The translations under genes and the position numbers were made by a program. From DATBVX01 sp963810775 (lineage in GTDB: Bacteria; Pseudomonadota; Gammaproteobacteria; Steroidobacterales; Steroidobacteraceae), in NCBI GenBank assembly GCA_963810775.1, contig CAWEOT010000025.1, forward strand, positions 124,001-188,000: a DNA stretch of 64,000 nt, read 5' to 3'. Of this stretch, positions 52,880 through 62,555 are shown one piece after another (the first letter of the stretch is position 1; each line of letters opens with the position of its first letter). The notes beneath the pieces are model-generated. The model was not told where the DNA came from. It saw only the letters and a program-made list of their open reading frames with translations, and made no database searches.

Positions 52880-53860
52880 GTGCTCAACTCCTACGTCTCG
52901 CAGCCCCAGGGACTCGCGCGCAGCGACAGTGCAGCCGGCGTCATTCCTCCCGAAGCGCTTTGGATCGACCTGATCGAGCCCACGGAGGAGGAGGAAAAAC
53001 TGGTCGAGTCGACCTTTGGCGTCGACGTGCCCACGCGCGAAGAGATGCGCGAGATCGAAGCCTCCAATCGCATGTACGAAGAGGCAGGCGCGATCTACAT
53101 GACGATCACCATCGTCACGCGCCTCGACACGGACCTGCCCGAGAGCGCGCAGATCACCTTCATCATGGCGAAGGATCGCCTGATCACCAATCGCTACGTC
53201 GATCCGTTGCCTTTTCAGCGCTTCATCTCGTTCGCCGAGCGGCACCCGAACAGCTGCACCTCCTCGCCGATGATCCTTACCGGGCTGGTCGAGGCGATCG
53301 TGAATCGCATGGCGGACGTGCTCGAGCGCGTCGGCGCGGACCTCGATCAGCTTTCGAGCGAGGTGTTCACGCCGGCGAGGAAAAAGCGCTCAGCACGCAT
53401 CGCGACGCGTGACACGCGTGCGACGCTGGCGCGCGTGGGGCAGGACGGCGATCTGACCTCGAAGGCCCGTGAGTCACTCGTCAGCGTCAACCGCCTGCTC
53501 ACATTCGTGCAGCAAACGACGGTGCTCACGCTGCAGAACGATGTCCGCGGCCGTTTTCGCACCCTGAGCCGCGACGTGCTGGCGCTTTCCGATCACGCGT
53601 CATTCCTCGCCAGCAAGGCGAATTTCCTGCTCGAAGCGATGCTCGGCCTGATCAACATCGAGCAGAACAACATCATCAAGATTTTCTCGGTGGCCGCGGT
53701 CGTGTTCCTGCCGCCGACGCTCATCGCCAGCATCTATGGCATGAACTTTCACTTCATGCCGGAGCTCGGCTGGATCGGTGGCTACCCGATGGCCATCGTC
53801 CTGATGATCTTCTCCGCAATCCTGCCGTACGCCTATTTCAAGCGGAACGGCTGGCTGTAG
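52880..53860 (+). CDS. corA: CorA-family magnesium/metal transporter
   Basis: 326 residues from a GTG. A long soluble N-terminal funnel ends with two C-terminal helices; between them is the selectivity motif YGMNF followed by HFMPEL. The TM1 stretch (FSVAAVVFLPPTLIASI) and the basic C-terminus (YFKRNGWL) are typical. It forms a pentameric Mg2+ (or Co2+/Ni2+) channel. It begins 27 bp after dsbA and may be read from the same mRNA. Confidence 0.93.
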   Translation: MLNSYVSQPQGLARSDSAAGVIPPEALWIDLIEPTEEEEKLVESTFGVDVPTREEMREIEASNRMYEEAGAIYMTITIVTRLDTDLPESAQITFIMAKDRLITNRYVDPLPFQRFISFAERHPNSCTSSPMILTGLVEAIVNRMADVLERVGADLDQLSSEVFTPARKKRSARIATRDTRATLARVGQDGDLTSKARESLVSVNRLLTFVQQTTVLTLQNDVRGRFRTLSRDVLALSDHASFLASKANFLLEAMLGLINIEQNNIIKIFSVAAVVFLPPTLIASIYGMNFHFMPELGWIGGYPMAIVLMIFSAILPYAYFKRNGWL

Positions 53861-53952
53861 TCGGCGAGAGAGGTGGTCGAGCATAGTTTTGCGCGCCACC
53901 CGCAGATTCTTTACAACTGGCCCGGCTGACCTTCCCTCGGGATGTGCATTCG

Positions 53953-56526
53953 ATGGAATTGCTCGAGCGCGAGCAATGTCTCGCTGATTTGACCGAATGG
54001 CTCCGCGGCGCCACTGAGCGCGGTGGTTGTGTCGCGCTCGTACACGGCGAAGCGGGAATCGGCAAGACCGAGCTGATCCAGAAATTCTCGAAGCAGCAGC
54101 GCGCCGCGCGGGTGCTGTGGGGCGCTTGCGACGCGCTTTTTACACCGCGCCCACTCGGACCACTGCACGACATCGCGCGGCAGACGCAGGGCGCGTTGTT
54201 GACAGCCGTCAATTCCGCCGGTAGCCGCGATGCAATTTTCACTGCAACGCTCGATGAGCTGGAGCGCACCAGGACGCTGGCTGTATTCGAGGACATGCAT
54301 TGGGCCGACGACGCGACTCTCGACCTGCTCAAGTACCTCGGTCGTCGCATCGAGCGCACGCGTGCAATGCTCGTGGTCACCTATCGCGACGACGAGGTTG
54401 GTGCGCGACACCCATTGCGATCAGTGATCGGCGACTTGCCACATGCAAGCCTGCGCAGAATGCCGCTTTCACCGCTTTCAGAGGCCGCGGTCGCGCAACT
54501 CGCCGGGCAGGCCGGGCGGCCCTCGAAAGGCCTGCACAGGATCACGGCTGGCAACCCGTTCTTCGTGACCGAAGTGCTGGCCGCGGCCGCCGACACCGTA
54601 CCCGTCACAGTGCGCGAGGCGGTGCTGGCGCATGCCGCCAAGCTGCCGCCTGTGGCGCGCGAAATCGCCGAGCTCGTCTGCGTTGTCCCTGGCAAGACTG
54701 AGGGCTGGCTGCTGGAACAAGCCGGCCGCGCGGATGAAGCTGGCATTGAAGGTTGCCTCGGCATCGGCATGGTGCGCTACGAGGACGATTCGCTGGCGTT
54801 CCGGCACGAACTGGCCCGGCGCGCGCTCGAAGACTCGCTGACACAACCGCGCCAGCAGAGTCTGCACTCCAAGGTGCTCGCGGTTCTTGCGCAGCGGCCG
54901 GGTATTCCTGCGGCACGCCTTGCACATCATGCGGATGGCGCGCGCAATGCCGAGCAAGTGCTGCGCTTCGCGCCGATCGCCGCATCGCAGGCCGCGTCAG
55001 TCGGCGCGCACTCTGAAGCGGTATCGCACTATCAGGCGGCACTACGGTACGCAAGCCGGCTGACATCTGAGGAGAACGCGCGGCTGCAGGAGCGCCTGTC
55101 GTACGAGTGCTACCTGACCGGCCAGCATCTGCGCGCCATCGAAGCGCGACGCTCCGCGCTGGAAATTTGGCGCGCCTCGGGCGCACGCACGCAGGAAGGC
55201 GATACGTTACGGTGGCTGTCCCGGCTGGTCTGGTTTGCGGGCCGCCGCGAGGAAGCGCGGCAGTACGCCGTCGAGGCCATTACGACACTCGAGTCGTTGC
55301 CTCCGTGCCTCGAGTTGGCGATGGCCTATGACAATCTGGCGCACCTCGACACGGAGTCGCACGACGTCGACTCGGGAATCGGTCTGGCGCAGCGTGCGAT
55401 CCGGCTGGCAGAGACAATGGGGCATGACGAGTTCTTGGCGCATGCGCTGACCACTCTCGGGCTCGGGCGCCTTATCAGCGGCGATCCTTCAGGATTCGCC
55501 GATTTCGAGCGCAGCCTGCAACTCGCGCTGGCTGTAGGCTCACAAGACGAAGTGGCTCGCACATATACGAACCTATGCTCGATGGCGATTTCTCGCCGTC
55601 AGTACGAGCAGGCGGCTCGCTATCAAGCCGACGGTCTGGCGTATTGCGAAGAGCGCGACCTGGATTCCTGGTGGCTCTATATGATCGCGGGCCGCGCGCG
55701 CATGCGGTTCGAGCAAAGCGACTGGGATAGCGCGAGCGATGATGTCGACGCCGTATTGCGCCATCCACGCACGACACCCATCACGCGCATTCCGGTGCTG
55801 GAGGTTCTCGCACACCTGCGAATCCGGCGCGGTGATCCCGCTGCGACTTCGCCGCTCGCAGAAGCGCGCGCACTGGCGGGTCCACAACCTGACTTGCAGC
55901 GCATCGGCAGGGTCGCAGCAGTGAGCGCCGAGGCCGCGTGGCTGGCCGGCGATCGGGACGCAGTGATCCGTGCGGTGCAGCCCGCGTATGAACTCGCTCA
56001 AAAGCGCCGCGATCCGCGGATGCGAGGCGAACTTGCGGCATGGCTCTACCGGGTGGAAGCGCTCCCGCAGCAGCCAACGGATATCGCCCGGCCCTATGAT
56101 CTGGAAATCGCTGGCGACTGGCGCGGCGCGGCGCAAATGTGGCAGTCACTGGGGTGTGCTTATGAGCAGGCAAGCCTGCTCGGCTGGAACGGAACCGAGG
56201 AGGAACAGCGTAATGCACTCACGATCCTCGACCAGCTCGGCGCGGGCCCGGCAGCCGCAATGCTGCGCAAGCGAATGCGCGAACTGGGCGTGCGTGGCGT
56301 TCCGCGCGGCCTGCGCGATTCCACGCGCAACAATCCGCACGGCCTGACCAAGCGCGAGGCCGAGATTCTCGAACTGCTATCCGAGGGCCTGCGAAATTCC
56401 TCGATCGCGAAACGGCTGTTCCTGTCGCCGAAAACCGTCGATCACCACGTCTCTGCGATTCTCGCCAAGCTGGGGGTGCCATCACGGGCCGAGGCGGTGG
56501 CGCTGGCACGCAAGAACTCCGGTTGA
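53953..56526 (+). CDS. Large LuxR-family regulator with AAA-type ATPase domain
   Basis: 857 residues from the ATG at 53953; a GTG at 53944 is too close to the ribosome site. The N-terminus has Walker A GEAGIGKT (32–39) and LAVFEDMHWADDATLDLL as Walker B. A helical, TPR-like middle follows (about 330–780), then a C-terminal LuxR HTH (GLTKREAEILELLSEGL…KTVDHHVSAILAKLGV). It is a MalT/LAL-type signal-transducing ATPase regulator that activates transcription on ligand binding. No HSP or quorum synthase is nearby to identify its signal. Confidence 0.9.
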   Translation: MELLEREQCLADLTEWLRGATERGGCVALVHGEAGIGKTELIQKFSKQQRAARVLWGACDALFTPRPLGPLHDIARQTQGALLTAVNSAGSRDAIFTATLDELERTRTLAVFEDMHWADDATLDLLKYLGRRIERTRAMLVVTYRDDEVGARHPLRSVIGDLPHASLRRMPLSPLSEAAVAQLAGQAGRPSKGLHRITAGNPFFVTEVLAAAADTVPVTVREAVLAHAAKLPPVAREIAELVCVVPGKTEGWLLEQAGRADEAGIEGCLGIGMVRYEDDSLAFRHELARRALEDSLTQPRQQSLHSKVLAVLAQRPGIPAARLAHHADGARNAEQVLRFAPIAASQAASVGAHSEAVSHYQAALRYASRLTSEENARLQERLSYECYLTGQHLRAIEARRSALEIWRASGARTQEGDTLRWLSRLVWFAGRREEARQYAVEAITTLESLPPCLELAMAYDNLAHLDTESHDVDSGIGLAQRAIRLAETMGHDEFLAHALTTLGLGRLISGDPSGFADFERSLQLALAVGSQDEVARTYTNLCSMAISRRQYEQAARYQADGLAYCEERDLDSWWLYMIAGRARMRFEQSDWDSASDDVDAVLRHPRTTPITRIPVLEVLAHLRIRRGDPAATSPLAEARALAGPQPDLQRIGRVAAVSAEAAWLAGDRDAVIRAVQPAYELAQKRRDPRMRGELAAWLYRVEALPQQPTDIARPYDLEIAGDWRGAAQMWQSLGCAYEQASLLGWNGTEEEQRNALTILDQLGAGPAAAMLRKRMRELGVRGVPRGLRDSTRNNPHGLTKREAEILELLSEGLRNSSIAKRLFLSPKTVDHHVSAILAKLGVPSRAEAVALARKNSG

Positions 56527-56556
56527 TTTTCGCCTCGGCGCTCGTCTTTCCATCAA

Positions 56557-57369
56557 ATGAGCGCTGCCGCCTCAATTGGGTGTGCTGGCGTGTTCGCGTT
56601 GTCTCTCGCCGGCTGCACGACGCTTCCGAACGGTCGCGCCTGGGGCGAAGACGCAACACTTGCACCCGGCTGGGAACGAATCCGCGCTTCAGCGATCAAT
56701 GCGGTGACCGATGCCTGGGTCTGGGCGCCGCTGGTCGGCGCTGCGACGCTGCAGATCGACAACTGGGATCACAGGATCTCCGATTGGGCGCGCACTGAGA
56801 CACCTGTTTTCGGTTCGACAGCTAACGCGGAGCGCTGGAGCGACGATCTGCGTAGCGCATCTTCGGTCGCGTTCGCGACCACGGTCGCATTCACGCCGAG
56901 TGGCAGCTCAGGTTCAGAGTGGTTACTGAACAAGGCGAAGGGATTCGGCGTTCAGTTGGCCGCCGTAGCCGTCGCCACTGGGACCACTCGCTTGCTCAAG
57001 GATGTGACCAATCGCGAACGCCCCAGCGGCGCGGACGACGAGAGCTTCCCGTCGGGTCACACCACGAGCTCGGCGGTGCACGCGCGACTCGCGAGCGAGA
57101 ACCTCGACTCTATTGAGATGGGTCGTGCCGCGCGCCTCGGCCTGAATGTTGGGCTCGACGCGCTGACGATCGGCACTGCCTGGGCACGTATCGAAGCTGG
57201 CGCGCATTTCCCTTCGGACACTTTGGTCAGCATCGCGCTGGGAAATTTTTGTGCAGTGTTTTTCAACGATGCCTTCCTCGGTCTCGACAGTACGAACGCC
57301 TCGCTGGCGTTCGTGCCGTTGCCCGGTGGAGGCGCAGTCCGCTGGCAAGTCAGTTTCGGGGAGCGGTGA
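56557..57369 (+). CDS. PAP2-family phosphatase lipoprotein
   Basis: 270 residues. Lipoprotein signal with SLAGC (Cys20). The three acid-phosphatase motifs are present: KDVTNRERP, FPSGHTTSS and ARIEAGAHFPSD, which gives the conserved R, H and D (the Ser before Arg in motif 3 is Ala). Members dephosphorylate lipid pyrophosphates or phosphatidic acid at the membrane. It starts 30 bp after the LuxR/AAA regulator and may be its target or partner (inference). Confidence 0.88.
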   Translation: MSAAASIGCAGVFALSLAGCTTLPNGRAWGEDATLAPGWERIRASAINAVTDAWVWAPLVGAATLQIDNWDHRISDWARTETPVFGSTANAERWSDDLRSASSVAFATTVAFTPSGSSGSEWLLNKAKGFGVQLAAVAVATGTTRLLKDVTNRERPSGADDESFPSGHTTSSAVHARLASENLDSIEMGRAARLGLNVGLDALTIGTAWARIEAGAHFPSDTLVSIALGNFCAVFFNDAFLGLDSTNASLAFVPLPGGGAVRWQVSFGER

Positions 57370-57449
57370 CTCCGTGCGAACTTGCTGGCGCGTCAAAAAC
57401 CAAGCGGCGACCCGCGCTGAGCGGGTAATGATCTACTTCAGAGGATCAC

Positions 57450-58269
57450 ATGTGTACGCCGGATTTTGTACCGCTTCCCGCACCGCATGAAGATGTGTTG
57501 TTCCGCCATGTCGTGACGGATCAGTACATTTGTGCGCAATACATCGGAACACCCGCCGCGCTCGTTGATGCCGGTGCCATCGACCGCGGCATGGTCGGGG
57601 ACGGACCGGGGCTGCGCGGTCGGGACTCAAACGGTGAGCTGTTTCGCCGCAGCAACTATGGCAACGGCACTTTGCGCGTGGACCGCTTTGCACGCAGCCG
57701 GAAACACGCACGCGCATTGCCGGGCGTACCGGACCAATGCAGTACCGCGCTGATCGCCTGGCTCAAATCTCATCCCGGAGAGCTGCATTTCGAAACTGAC
57801 GACCGCTTTGAATGCGTCAGCGGTACGCGCGAGCTCCTCATTGCCCATCGCCACGCATGCCAGGAAACATTCGAGGGCAGTTTTGGTTTCTGGGGCACTT
57901 GCGACGAGCATGCCGACGCCGGACCGGATCGATGGCGCTGTTACGTCGACCGGCTGTTTGACGGCTACTATCGCATCCGCCGCAGCCGGTACGGTGACTG
58001 GGAGCGCAACCGCCTGTCTCGGGGAGACTCTGGCTCAAACGTTGCGAGCCTACGCGCGCCATGAGCTGAAAAAGGTTCTCGCGATGGCGAGAGGCGAGAG
58101 CCACCGCGGCGTGTATGAGATTCCGGTGGAAAGCGTGCAGTTGCTGGAACGATATGTGTCGGAGATCGATCAGACCTTCAAGCAAGCAGCGACCGCATTG
58201 GCGGCGCAATCCAATGTCGTTCCGCTCTGGGCATCCGCGAGTGAATGTAATCGACCCCCGGCGGCGTAG
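57450..58269 (+). pseudogene. Frameshifted gene of unknown function
   Basis: AGAGGA precedes an ATG at 57450. The first frame reads sensibly to about 58015 (ending YGDWERNRL). Coding character then moves to the next frame, which continues GETLAQTLRAYARHELKKVL to a TAG at 58267–58269. Removing one base in CTGTCTC (58015–58019) joins the halves as RNRLLGETLAQ. The intact product would be about 272 residues, with several Cys in the first part (SVSGTRE, HACQETF, GTCDEH, WRCYVD) and a helical end. It could be a real frameshift or an assembly error. No family recognised. Confidence 0.5.
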
Positions 58270-58281
58270 CCGCCACGCGCC

Positions 58282-59793
58282 ATGAGCAGCGATGCCGTCG
58301 CCAGCAAAGTACCCGAGGTCACGCTCAGCTTCTGGATAGTCAAGATTGCAGCCACGACGCTCGGCGAGACCGGCGGCGACACTGTCTCCATGACCTGGAA
58401 TCTGGGGTATCTGAACAGCACGATCATTTTTCTGTCCGCCTTGCTCGTACTCGTTGCGCTTCAGGTCATCGCAAGGAAATTTCATCCTTTTCTTTATTGG
58501 GCCACGATCATCGCCTCCACGACGGCGGGCACCACATTGGCGGATTTCGCGGATCGCTCGCTGGGCATTGGCTACACCGGTGGATCACTGCTCCTGCTCA
58601 CTTGCGTCCTCGCAGTGCTGGGCCTTTGGTATCGCTCTGAAGGCTCCGTCTCAGTGAATACCGTCAGTACGCCAAGGGTCGAGGCGTTTTACTGGGCCAC
58701 CATCACGCTCTCGCAGACGCTGGGCACAGCACTCGGAGACTGGGTAGCCGACTCTGGACCGGGATATGCCGGTGGTGCGCTGATATTCGGCGCCGCGCTC
58801 GCGGTAATCGCGGCAGCCTATTATTGGACCAAGATCTCACACGTCCTGCTGTTTTGGGCCGCGTTCATCTTGACCCGACCGCTCGGTGCGACGGTGGGCG
58901 ATTTCTTCGACAAACCGATCGACCAGGGCGGCCTCGCCTTTAGCCGACCACTCGCGTCGGCGATCATCGGTGCCTTCATTCTCGTCTGTATTCTCGTGCT
59001 TCCCCAGCGAGCTGGCGCTCACCCCATGGGCACGTCGCAAAAGCGCCGGCCAATGAATGACGCGCGGATGGCCCGTGCGCTCCTGGTCGCATTGGCCGTG
59101 ATTGCGGGGCCCGCGTGGGCCGGGCCGCCGTACGTCACAGACGATCCGCAGCCCACGGCCTTCGAGCAGTTTGAGATTTACCTGTTCGCCAGCGGCAGCG
59201 ATGCGCAGGATGGTTCGGAGGCTGCAACGGGAATTGACTTCAACTATGGCGCTGCGCCCGATCTGCAACTCACCGCGGTGCTGCCCCTGGTTTACGAGAA
59301 TCCCCTCGGGACAAGTTCGGTCACGGGCTTGGGCAACATTGAACTCGCTGCCAAGTATCGCTTCCTGCATCAAGCCGATGTCGGTTGGGACGTCGCCGTG
59401 TTTCCGCGCTACATCCTGCCTAGCGCTTCATCACAGGTGGGCGAGCAGCACTGCTCGATCGTTCTTCCGATCTGGCTCGAGAAGGATTGGGACACGTGGT
59501 CGACGTTCGGCGGCGGCGGCTGCGTCATCCAGCATGGGTCGGATCTAAAAAACTTCTGTCTCGCCGGATGGGCGTTGACGCGCACTGTCTGGTCCCGCCT
59601 TCAGATCGGCCTGGAACTCGTTTATCGATCTGCCGATACGCACGGCGGGCGCGCATCGACGGCGACGGGCGCAGGCGTGCGCTATGACATCAGCACGCAC
59701 TATCACCTCCTGGCATCCGTGGGCCCAACGCTGCGAAATGCCGCCGAGACCGTGCGGTATTCCTGGTACACATCGCTGCTCTTCACTTTCTAA
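58282..59793 (+). CDS. COG4705-type membrane protein fused to an outer-membrane barrel
   Basis: 503 residues in one open frame. Residues 1–250 form a COG4705-like integral membrane protein made of repeats (ATTLGETGGDT, STTAGTTLADFAD, SQTLGTALGDWVADSG, TRPLGATVGDFFDKP). After Met258 a second signal peptide appears (MARALLVALAVIAGPAWAG), then a beta-barrel domain like bacterial outer-membrane channel proteins (APDLQLTAVLPLVYE, GLGNIELAAKYRF, final RYSWYTSLLFTF). The junction suggests loss of a stop between two genes; the ATG at 59053 could start the second protein alone, though no good ribosome site is seen. Confidence 0.75.
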   Translation: MSSDAVASKVPEVTLSFWIVKIAATTLGETGGDTVSMTWNLGYLNSTIIFLSALLVLVALQVIARKFHPFLYWATIIASTTAGTTLADFADRSLGIGYTGGSLLLLTCVLAVLGLWYRSEGSVSVNTVSTPRVEAFYWATITLSQTLGTALGDWVADSGPGYAGGALIFGAALAVIAAAYYWTKISHVLLFWAAFILTRPLGATVGDFFDKPIDQGGLAFSRPLASAIIGAFILVCILVLPQRAGAHPMGTSQKRRPMNDARMARALLVALAVIAGPAWAGPPYVTDDPQPTAFEQFEIYLFASGSDAQDGSEAATGIDFNYGAAPDLQLTAVLPLVYENPLGTSSVTGLGNIELAAKYRFLHQADVGWDVAVFPRYILPSASSQVGEQHCSIVLPIWLEKDWDTWSTFGGGGCVIQHGSDLKNFCLAGWALTRTVWSRLQIGLELVYRSADTHGGRASTATGAGVRYDISTHYHLLASVGPTLRNAAETVRYSWYTSLLFTF

Positions 59794-59798
59794 ACGGG

Positions 59799-59875
59799 TG
59801 GCGCGCTCGGCGGGATTCGAACCCACGACCCCTGCCTTCGGAGGGCAGTACTCTATCCAGCTGAGCTACGAGCGC
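59799..59875 (-). tRNA. tRNA-Arg (anticodon CCG)
   Basis: 77-nt cloverleaf on the minus strand: acceptor stem GCGCTCG/CGAGCGC with discriminator G and encoded CCA. D-arm GCTCAGCTGGATAGAGT, anticodon stem CTGCC/GGCAG with loop CTCCGAA (anticodon CCG, reads CGG), T-arm GTGGGTTCGAATCCCGC. It lies right after the fusion gene on the opposite strand, with no phage integrase beside it. Confidence 0.96.
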
Positions 59876-60004
59876 GCGGAATCGACGGGAGGGCGCGAAT
59901 CATAGCCTCGGCTGCTTTTGCCGTCCATTCAGGGGTTTAAGGCCTCAAAAGGAATCGCTTATACTTGCGCGCCCTTCTTCCGGGCAGTCATTTCCGGTGC
60001 CAAC

Positions 60005-60526
60005 GTGAGCGCGAAGCACGACGCCAAGTTCATGAATCACTTCAGCCTGGTGCTTGGGATCCTGATCGCGATCGCCATCGGGATATTCGTCCTCGCGCGC
60101 ATGGTCGCCGCGGAGACTCAGGTGCAGCACGTGAGAGCCGAAGACCTTGCCATGCGCGCGGTGGATGCACGCACGAAGCCGTTTGCGAAGGTTGCTGTCG
60201 CCGGCGCAGACAACTCGGCACTTGCGGCAACGGAAGAATCCGGGAGCGCGGCGCCCGTCGCCGCCGCACTGCCCAAAACCGGTGAAGAGGTCTATAACGC
60301 CGCCTGCATCGCTTGCCATGGCGCGGGAATCGGTGGGGCGCCCAAGTTCGGTGACAAGGCCGCGTGGGCTCCGCACATCGCCAAGGGCATGGATGTTCTG
60401 CACATGCACGCCATCGAGGGCTTCACGGGAACGAATGGCCTGATGCCGCCGAAAGGTGGACGCGTCGACCTGCCGGACGAAGTGGTTCGCGCTGGCGTCG
60501 ATTACATGGTCGAACACTCGCGCTGA
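60005..60526 (+). CDS. Membrane-anchored cytochrome c5-like protein
   Basis: 173 residues from a GTG. An uncleaved N-terminal helix (SLVLGILIAIAIGIFVLARMV) anchors it; an Ala/Glu linker leads to one heme c site CIACH (101–105) and axial Met in NGLMPPKGG. It resembles the cytochrome c5 family, which feeds terminal oxidases in the periplasm. It is alone on the plus strand and converges with comM. Confidence 0.9.
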   Translation: MSAKHDAKFMNHFSLVLGILIAIAIGIFVLARMVAAETQVQHVRAEDLAMRAVDARTKPFAKVAVAGADNSALAATEESGSAAPVAAALPKTGEEVYNAACIACHGAGIGGAPKFGDKAAWAPHIAKGMDVLHMHAIEGFTGTNGLMPPKGGRVDLPDEVVRAGVDYMVEHSR

Positions 60527-60576
60527 AGATCGCCAATCGATAGCAGCGACACCTCGTCGTCAGATCATCCACGGCT

Positions 60577-62091
60577 TCAACTCTGCGCCGGCGCGCGTTC
60601 AGCGCGCCGCAACTGGATCGCTTCGGCCAGATGATGCTCGTGTATCGCCTCCGCCTGTTCCAGATCAGCGATCGTGCGAGCGACTTTCAGAATTCGGTCG
60701 TGAGCACGCGCTGATAGATTGAGGCGGCGCATGGCGTACTCCAGCAGCCGCTCCGACGAACGTTTCAGCACGCAATGCTTCTGCAGGTCTCGAGACTGCA
60801 AGCTCGCATTGATTGCTTCACACCGCGTCCCTTGCAGCGTTCGCGCCTTCGCGACGCGCCCCGCCACTACGGCACTCTCGTCGCCGATGGCCGCGACGCG
60901 AAACTGTGAGGCCTCCGGCCGCGGCATTTCGACGTGCAGGTCGATTCGATCGAGCAGCGGACCGGAAATTCGCGCGCGGTAGTGCTGGATCTGCATCTCG
61001 CTGCAACGGCAGCGGGCATCGCGATCGCCAAGATAGCCACACGGGCATGGATTCATCGCCGCGACCAGCTGGAACCGGGCTGGAAATTCCGCCTGCCGTG
61101 CCGCGCGCGAGATCGTGATGTTGCCGGTCTCGAGCGGCTCACGCAGCGCCTCGAGAACGCGCTGCGAAAACTCGGGTAGCTCATCGAGGAACAACACGCC
61201 GTTATGCGCCAGCGAAATCTCGCCGGGGCGCGGGTGTGAACCGCCACCGACGAGCGCCGGCGCCGAGGCGGTGTGATGCGGGGCGCGGAATGGACGCCGG
61301 CCCCAGTCACGCACCCGAAACCCCGTCGCGCTGATCGAGGCCACGGTCGCGGTTTCGAGTGCTTCGCGCTCCGTCATCGGCGGCAGAATGCCGGGCAATC
61401 GATGCGCCAGCATGCTCTTGCCCGCGCCTGGCGGACCCGAAAACAGCAGGCTGTGCCCTCCTGCCGCAGCGATCTCCATCGCGCGCTTGGCATGAGCCTG
61501 CCCTCGCACGTCACTGAGGTCCGGATAGGCAAGCCCTGCCCCGCTCAGTGTCCGTTCCGGCGCCTCAGTGAATGCGAGTGGCGCCTGTCCCGTGATATGC
61601 GCGCACACTTCAAGCAGATGAGCCGCGGGGGCAATGCGCGCCTCGCGCACCAGGATCGCTTCATCGAGGTTCGCTCTCGGCAGGATGATGCGGTGCGCCT
61701 GGCGGGCGGCCTGACACACCGCCGGCAACACTCCGCGCACAGCCCGCAATTCACCGCTCAGTGAGAGTTCACCGTAGAACTCGCAGGCGGCGAGCGCTTC
61801 GGCTGGGATCTGCTCGGACGCCACCAGCACTCCGAGCGCGATCGGCAGGTCGAATCGTCCGCCTTCCTTGGGAAGATCGGCCGGGGCGAGATTGACGGTG
61901 ATGCGTCCGGCGGGAAACTCAAAGTGGGCGGTGGCGAGCGCGGAGCGCACGCGATCCTTGCTCTCTTTCACCACTGCTTCCGGGAGCCCGACGATGGAAA
62001 GGGCGGGAAGTCCCGCGCCGAGATGCACTTCGACAGACACCTGCGGGGCTTCCATTCCGTACTGAGCACGGCTGAGGACCGTTGCCAGCAT
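60577..62091 (-). CDS. comM: YifB/ComM Mg-chelatase-like AAA+ ATPase
   Basis: 504 residues. N-terminal Lon-like fold (AGLPALSIVGLPEAVVKESKDR), Walker A FSGPPGAGKSML, Walker B GVLFLDELPEF, then the zinc-associated PCPCGYLGD segment and the C-terminal Mg-chelatase domain. ComM in Vibrio is a hexameric branch-migration helicase that helps integrate transformed DNA. It lies downstream of ubiK (40 bp), an arrangement common in gammaproteobacteria. Confidence 0.94.
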   Translation of the reverse strand: MLATVLSRAQYGMEAPQVSVEVHLGAGLPALSIVGLPEAVVKESKDRVRSALATAHFEFPAGRITVNLAPADLPKEGGRFDLPIALGVLVASEQIPAEALAACEFYGELSLSGELRAVRGVLPAVCQAARQAHRIILPRANLDEAILVREARIAPAAHLLEVCAHITGQAPLAFTEAPERTLSGAGLAYPDLSDVRGQAHAKRAMEIAAAGGHSLLFSGPPGAGKSMLAHRLPGILPPMTEREALETATVASISATGFRVRDWGRRPFRAPHHTASAPALVGGGSHPRPGEISLAHNGVLFLDELPEFSQRVLEALREPLETGNITISRAARQAEFPARFQLVAAMNPCPCGYLGDRDARCRCSEMQIQHYRARISGPLLDRIDLHVEMPRPEASQFRVAAIGDESAVVAGRVAKARTLQGTRCEAINASLQSRDLQKHCVLKRSSERLLEYAMRRLNLSARAHDRILKVARTIADLEQAEAIHEHHLAEAIQLRRAERAPAQS

Positions 62092-62130
62092 TTGCAGCCC
62101 TCCATGGCCGCGCGATCGCGCCTGGGTCGG

Positions 62131-62376
62131 CTACTTCTGTGTTTCAGCCTCGAGCTCGCGGATGCGCGCTTCGAGCGCCTCGATCTTCTCGCGCGTGCGG
62201 CGCAAGACCGCAGCTTGCACGTCGAATTCGCTGCGCGTCACCAGGTCAAGACGCGCCAGGCCTGATTGCAGCACCGCCTTGAAGTTGGTTTCGAGATCGC
62301 GCTTCAGCGCCTGCAGGCTCTCCGGAACCGAGCCCGCGAGACGCCGCGCCAGGTCGTCGATGATTTTCGGATCCAT
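62131..62376 (-). CDS. ubiK: Ubiquinone biosynthesis accessory factor UbiK
   Basis: 81 residues from the ATG at 62376; longer upstream starts lack support. Amphipathic helix MDPKIIDDLARRLAGSVPE, the core LETNFKAVLQSGLARLDLVTREFD-like stretch (with SEFD), then a coiled-coil C-terminus (KIEALEARIRELEAE) as in YqiC/BMFP proteins. It assists the Ubi complex in aerobic coenzyme Q synthesis. Paired with comM downstream. Confidence 0.93.
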   Translation of the reverse strand: MDPKIIDDLARRLAGSVPESLQALKRDLETNFKAVLQSGLARLDLVTRSEFDVQAAVLRRTREKIEALEARIRELEAETQK

Positions 62377-62555
62377 TAGTGTTCCTTGAGACGAGGCATG
62401 CAGCATCGAAAGACGCTCATCGCCCGTCAAGTCCTGCTCCCGATGAATGCATGACGAGCGACTCGACGCGCCAAAACAGTGCGAGCCGTGCGCCGTCAAC
62501 CCCGCGTAACGGGTAAGCGACTGATTCCGCGACCCCCGAACGCACCAAATTTCCG

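Noticed and set aside
52238..53245. 335-codon minus-strand ORF
   Set aside because: Opposes dsbA and corA, both with intact active-site motifs; treated as a shadow.
59799..60004. tRNA-Arg as an integration (att) site
   Set aside because: No integrase, no repeated tRNA 3' end nearby, and neighbours are core genes.
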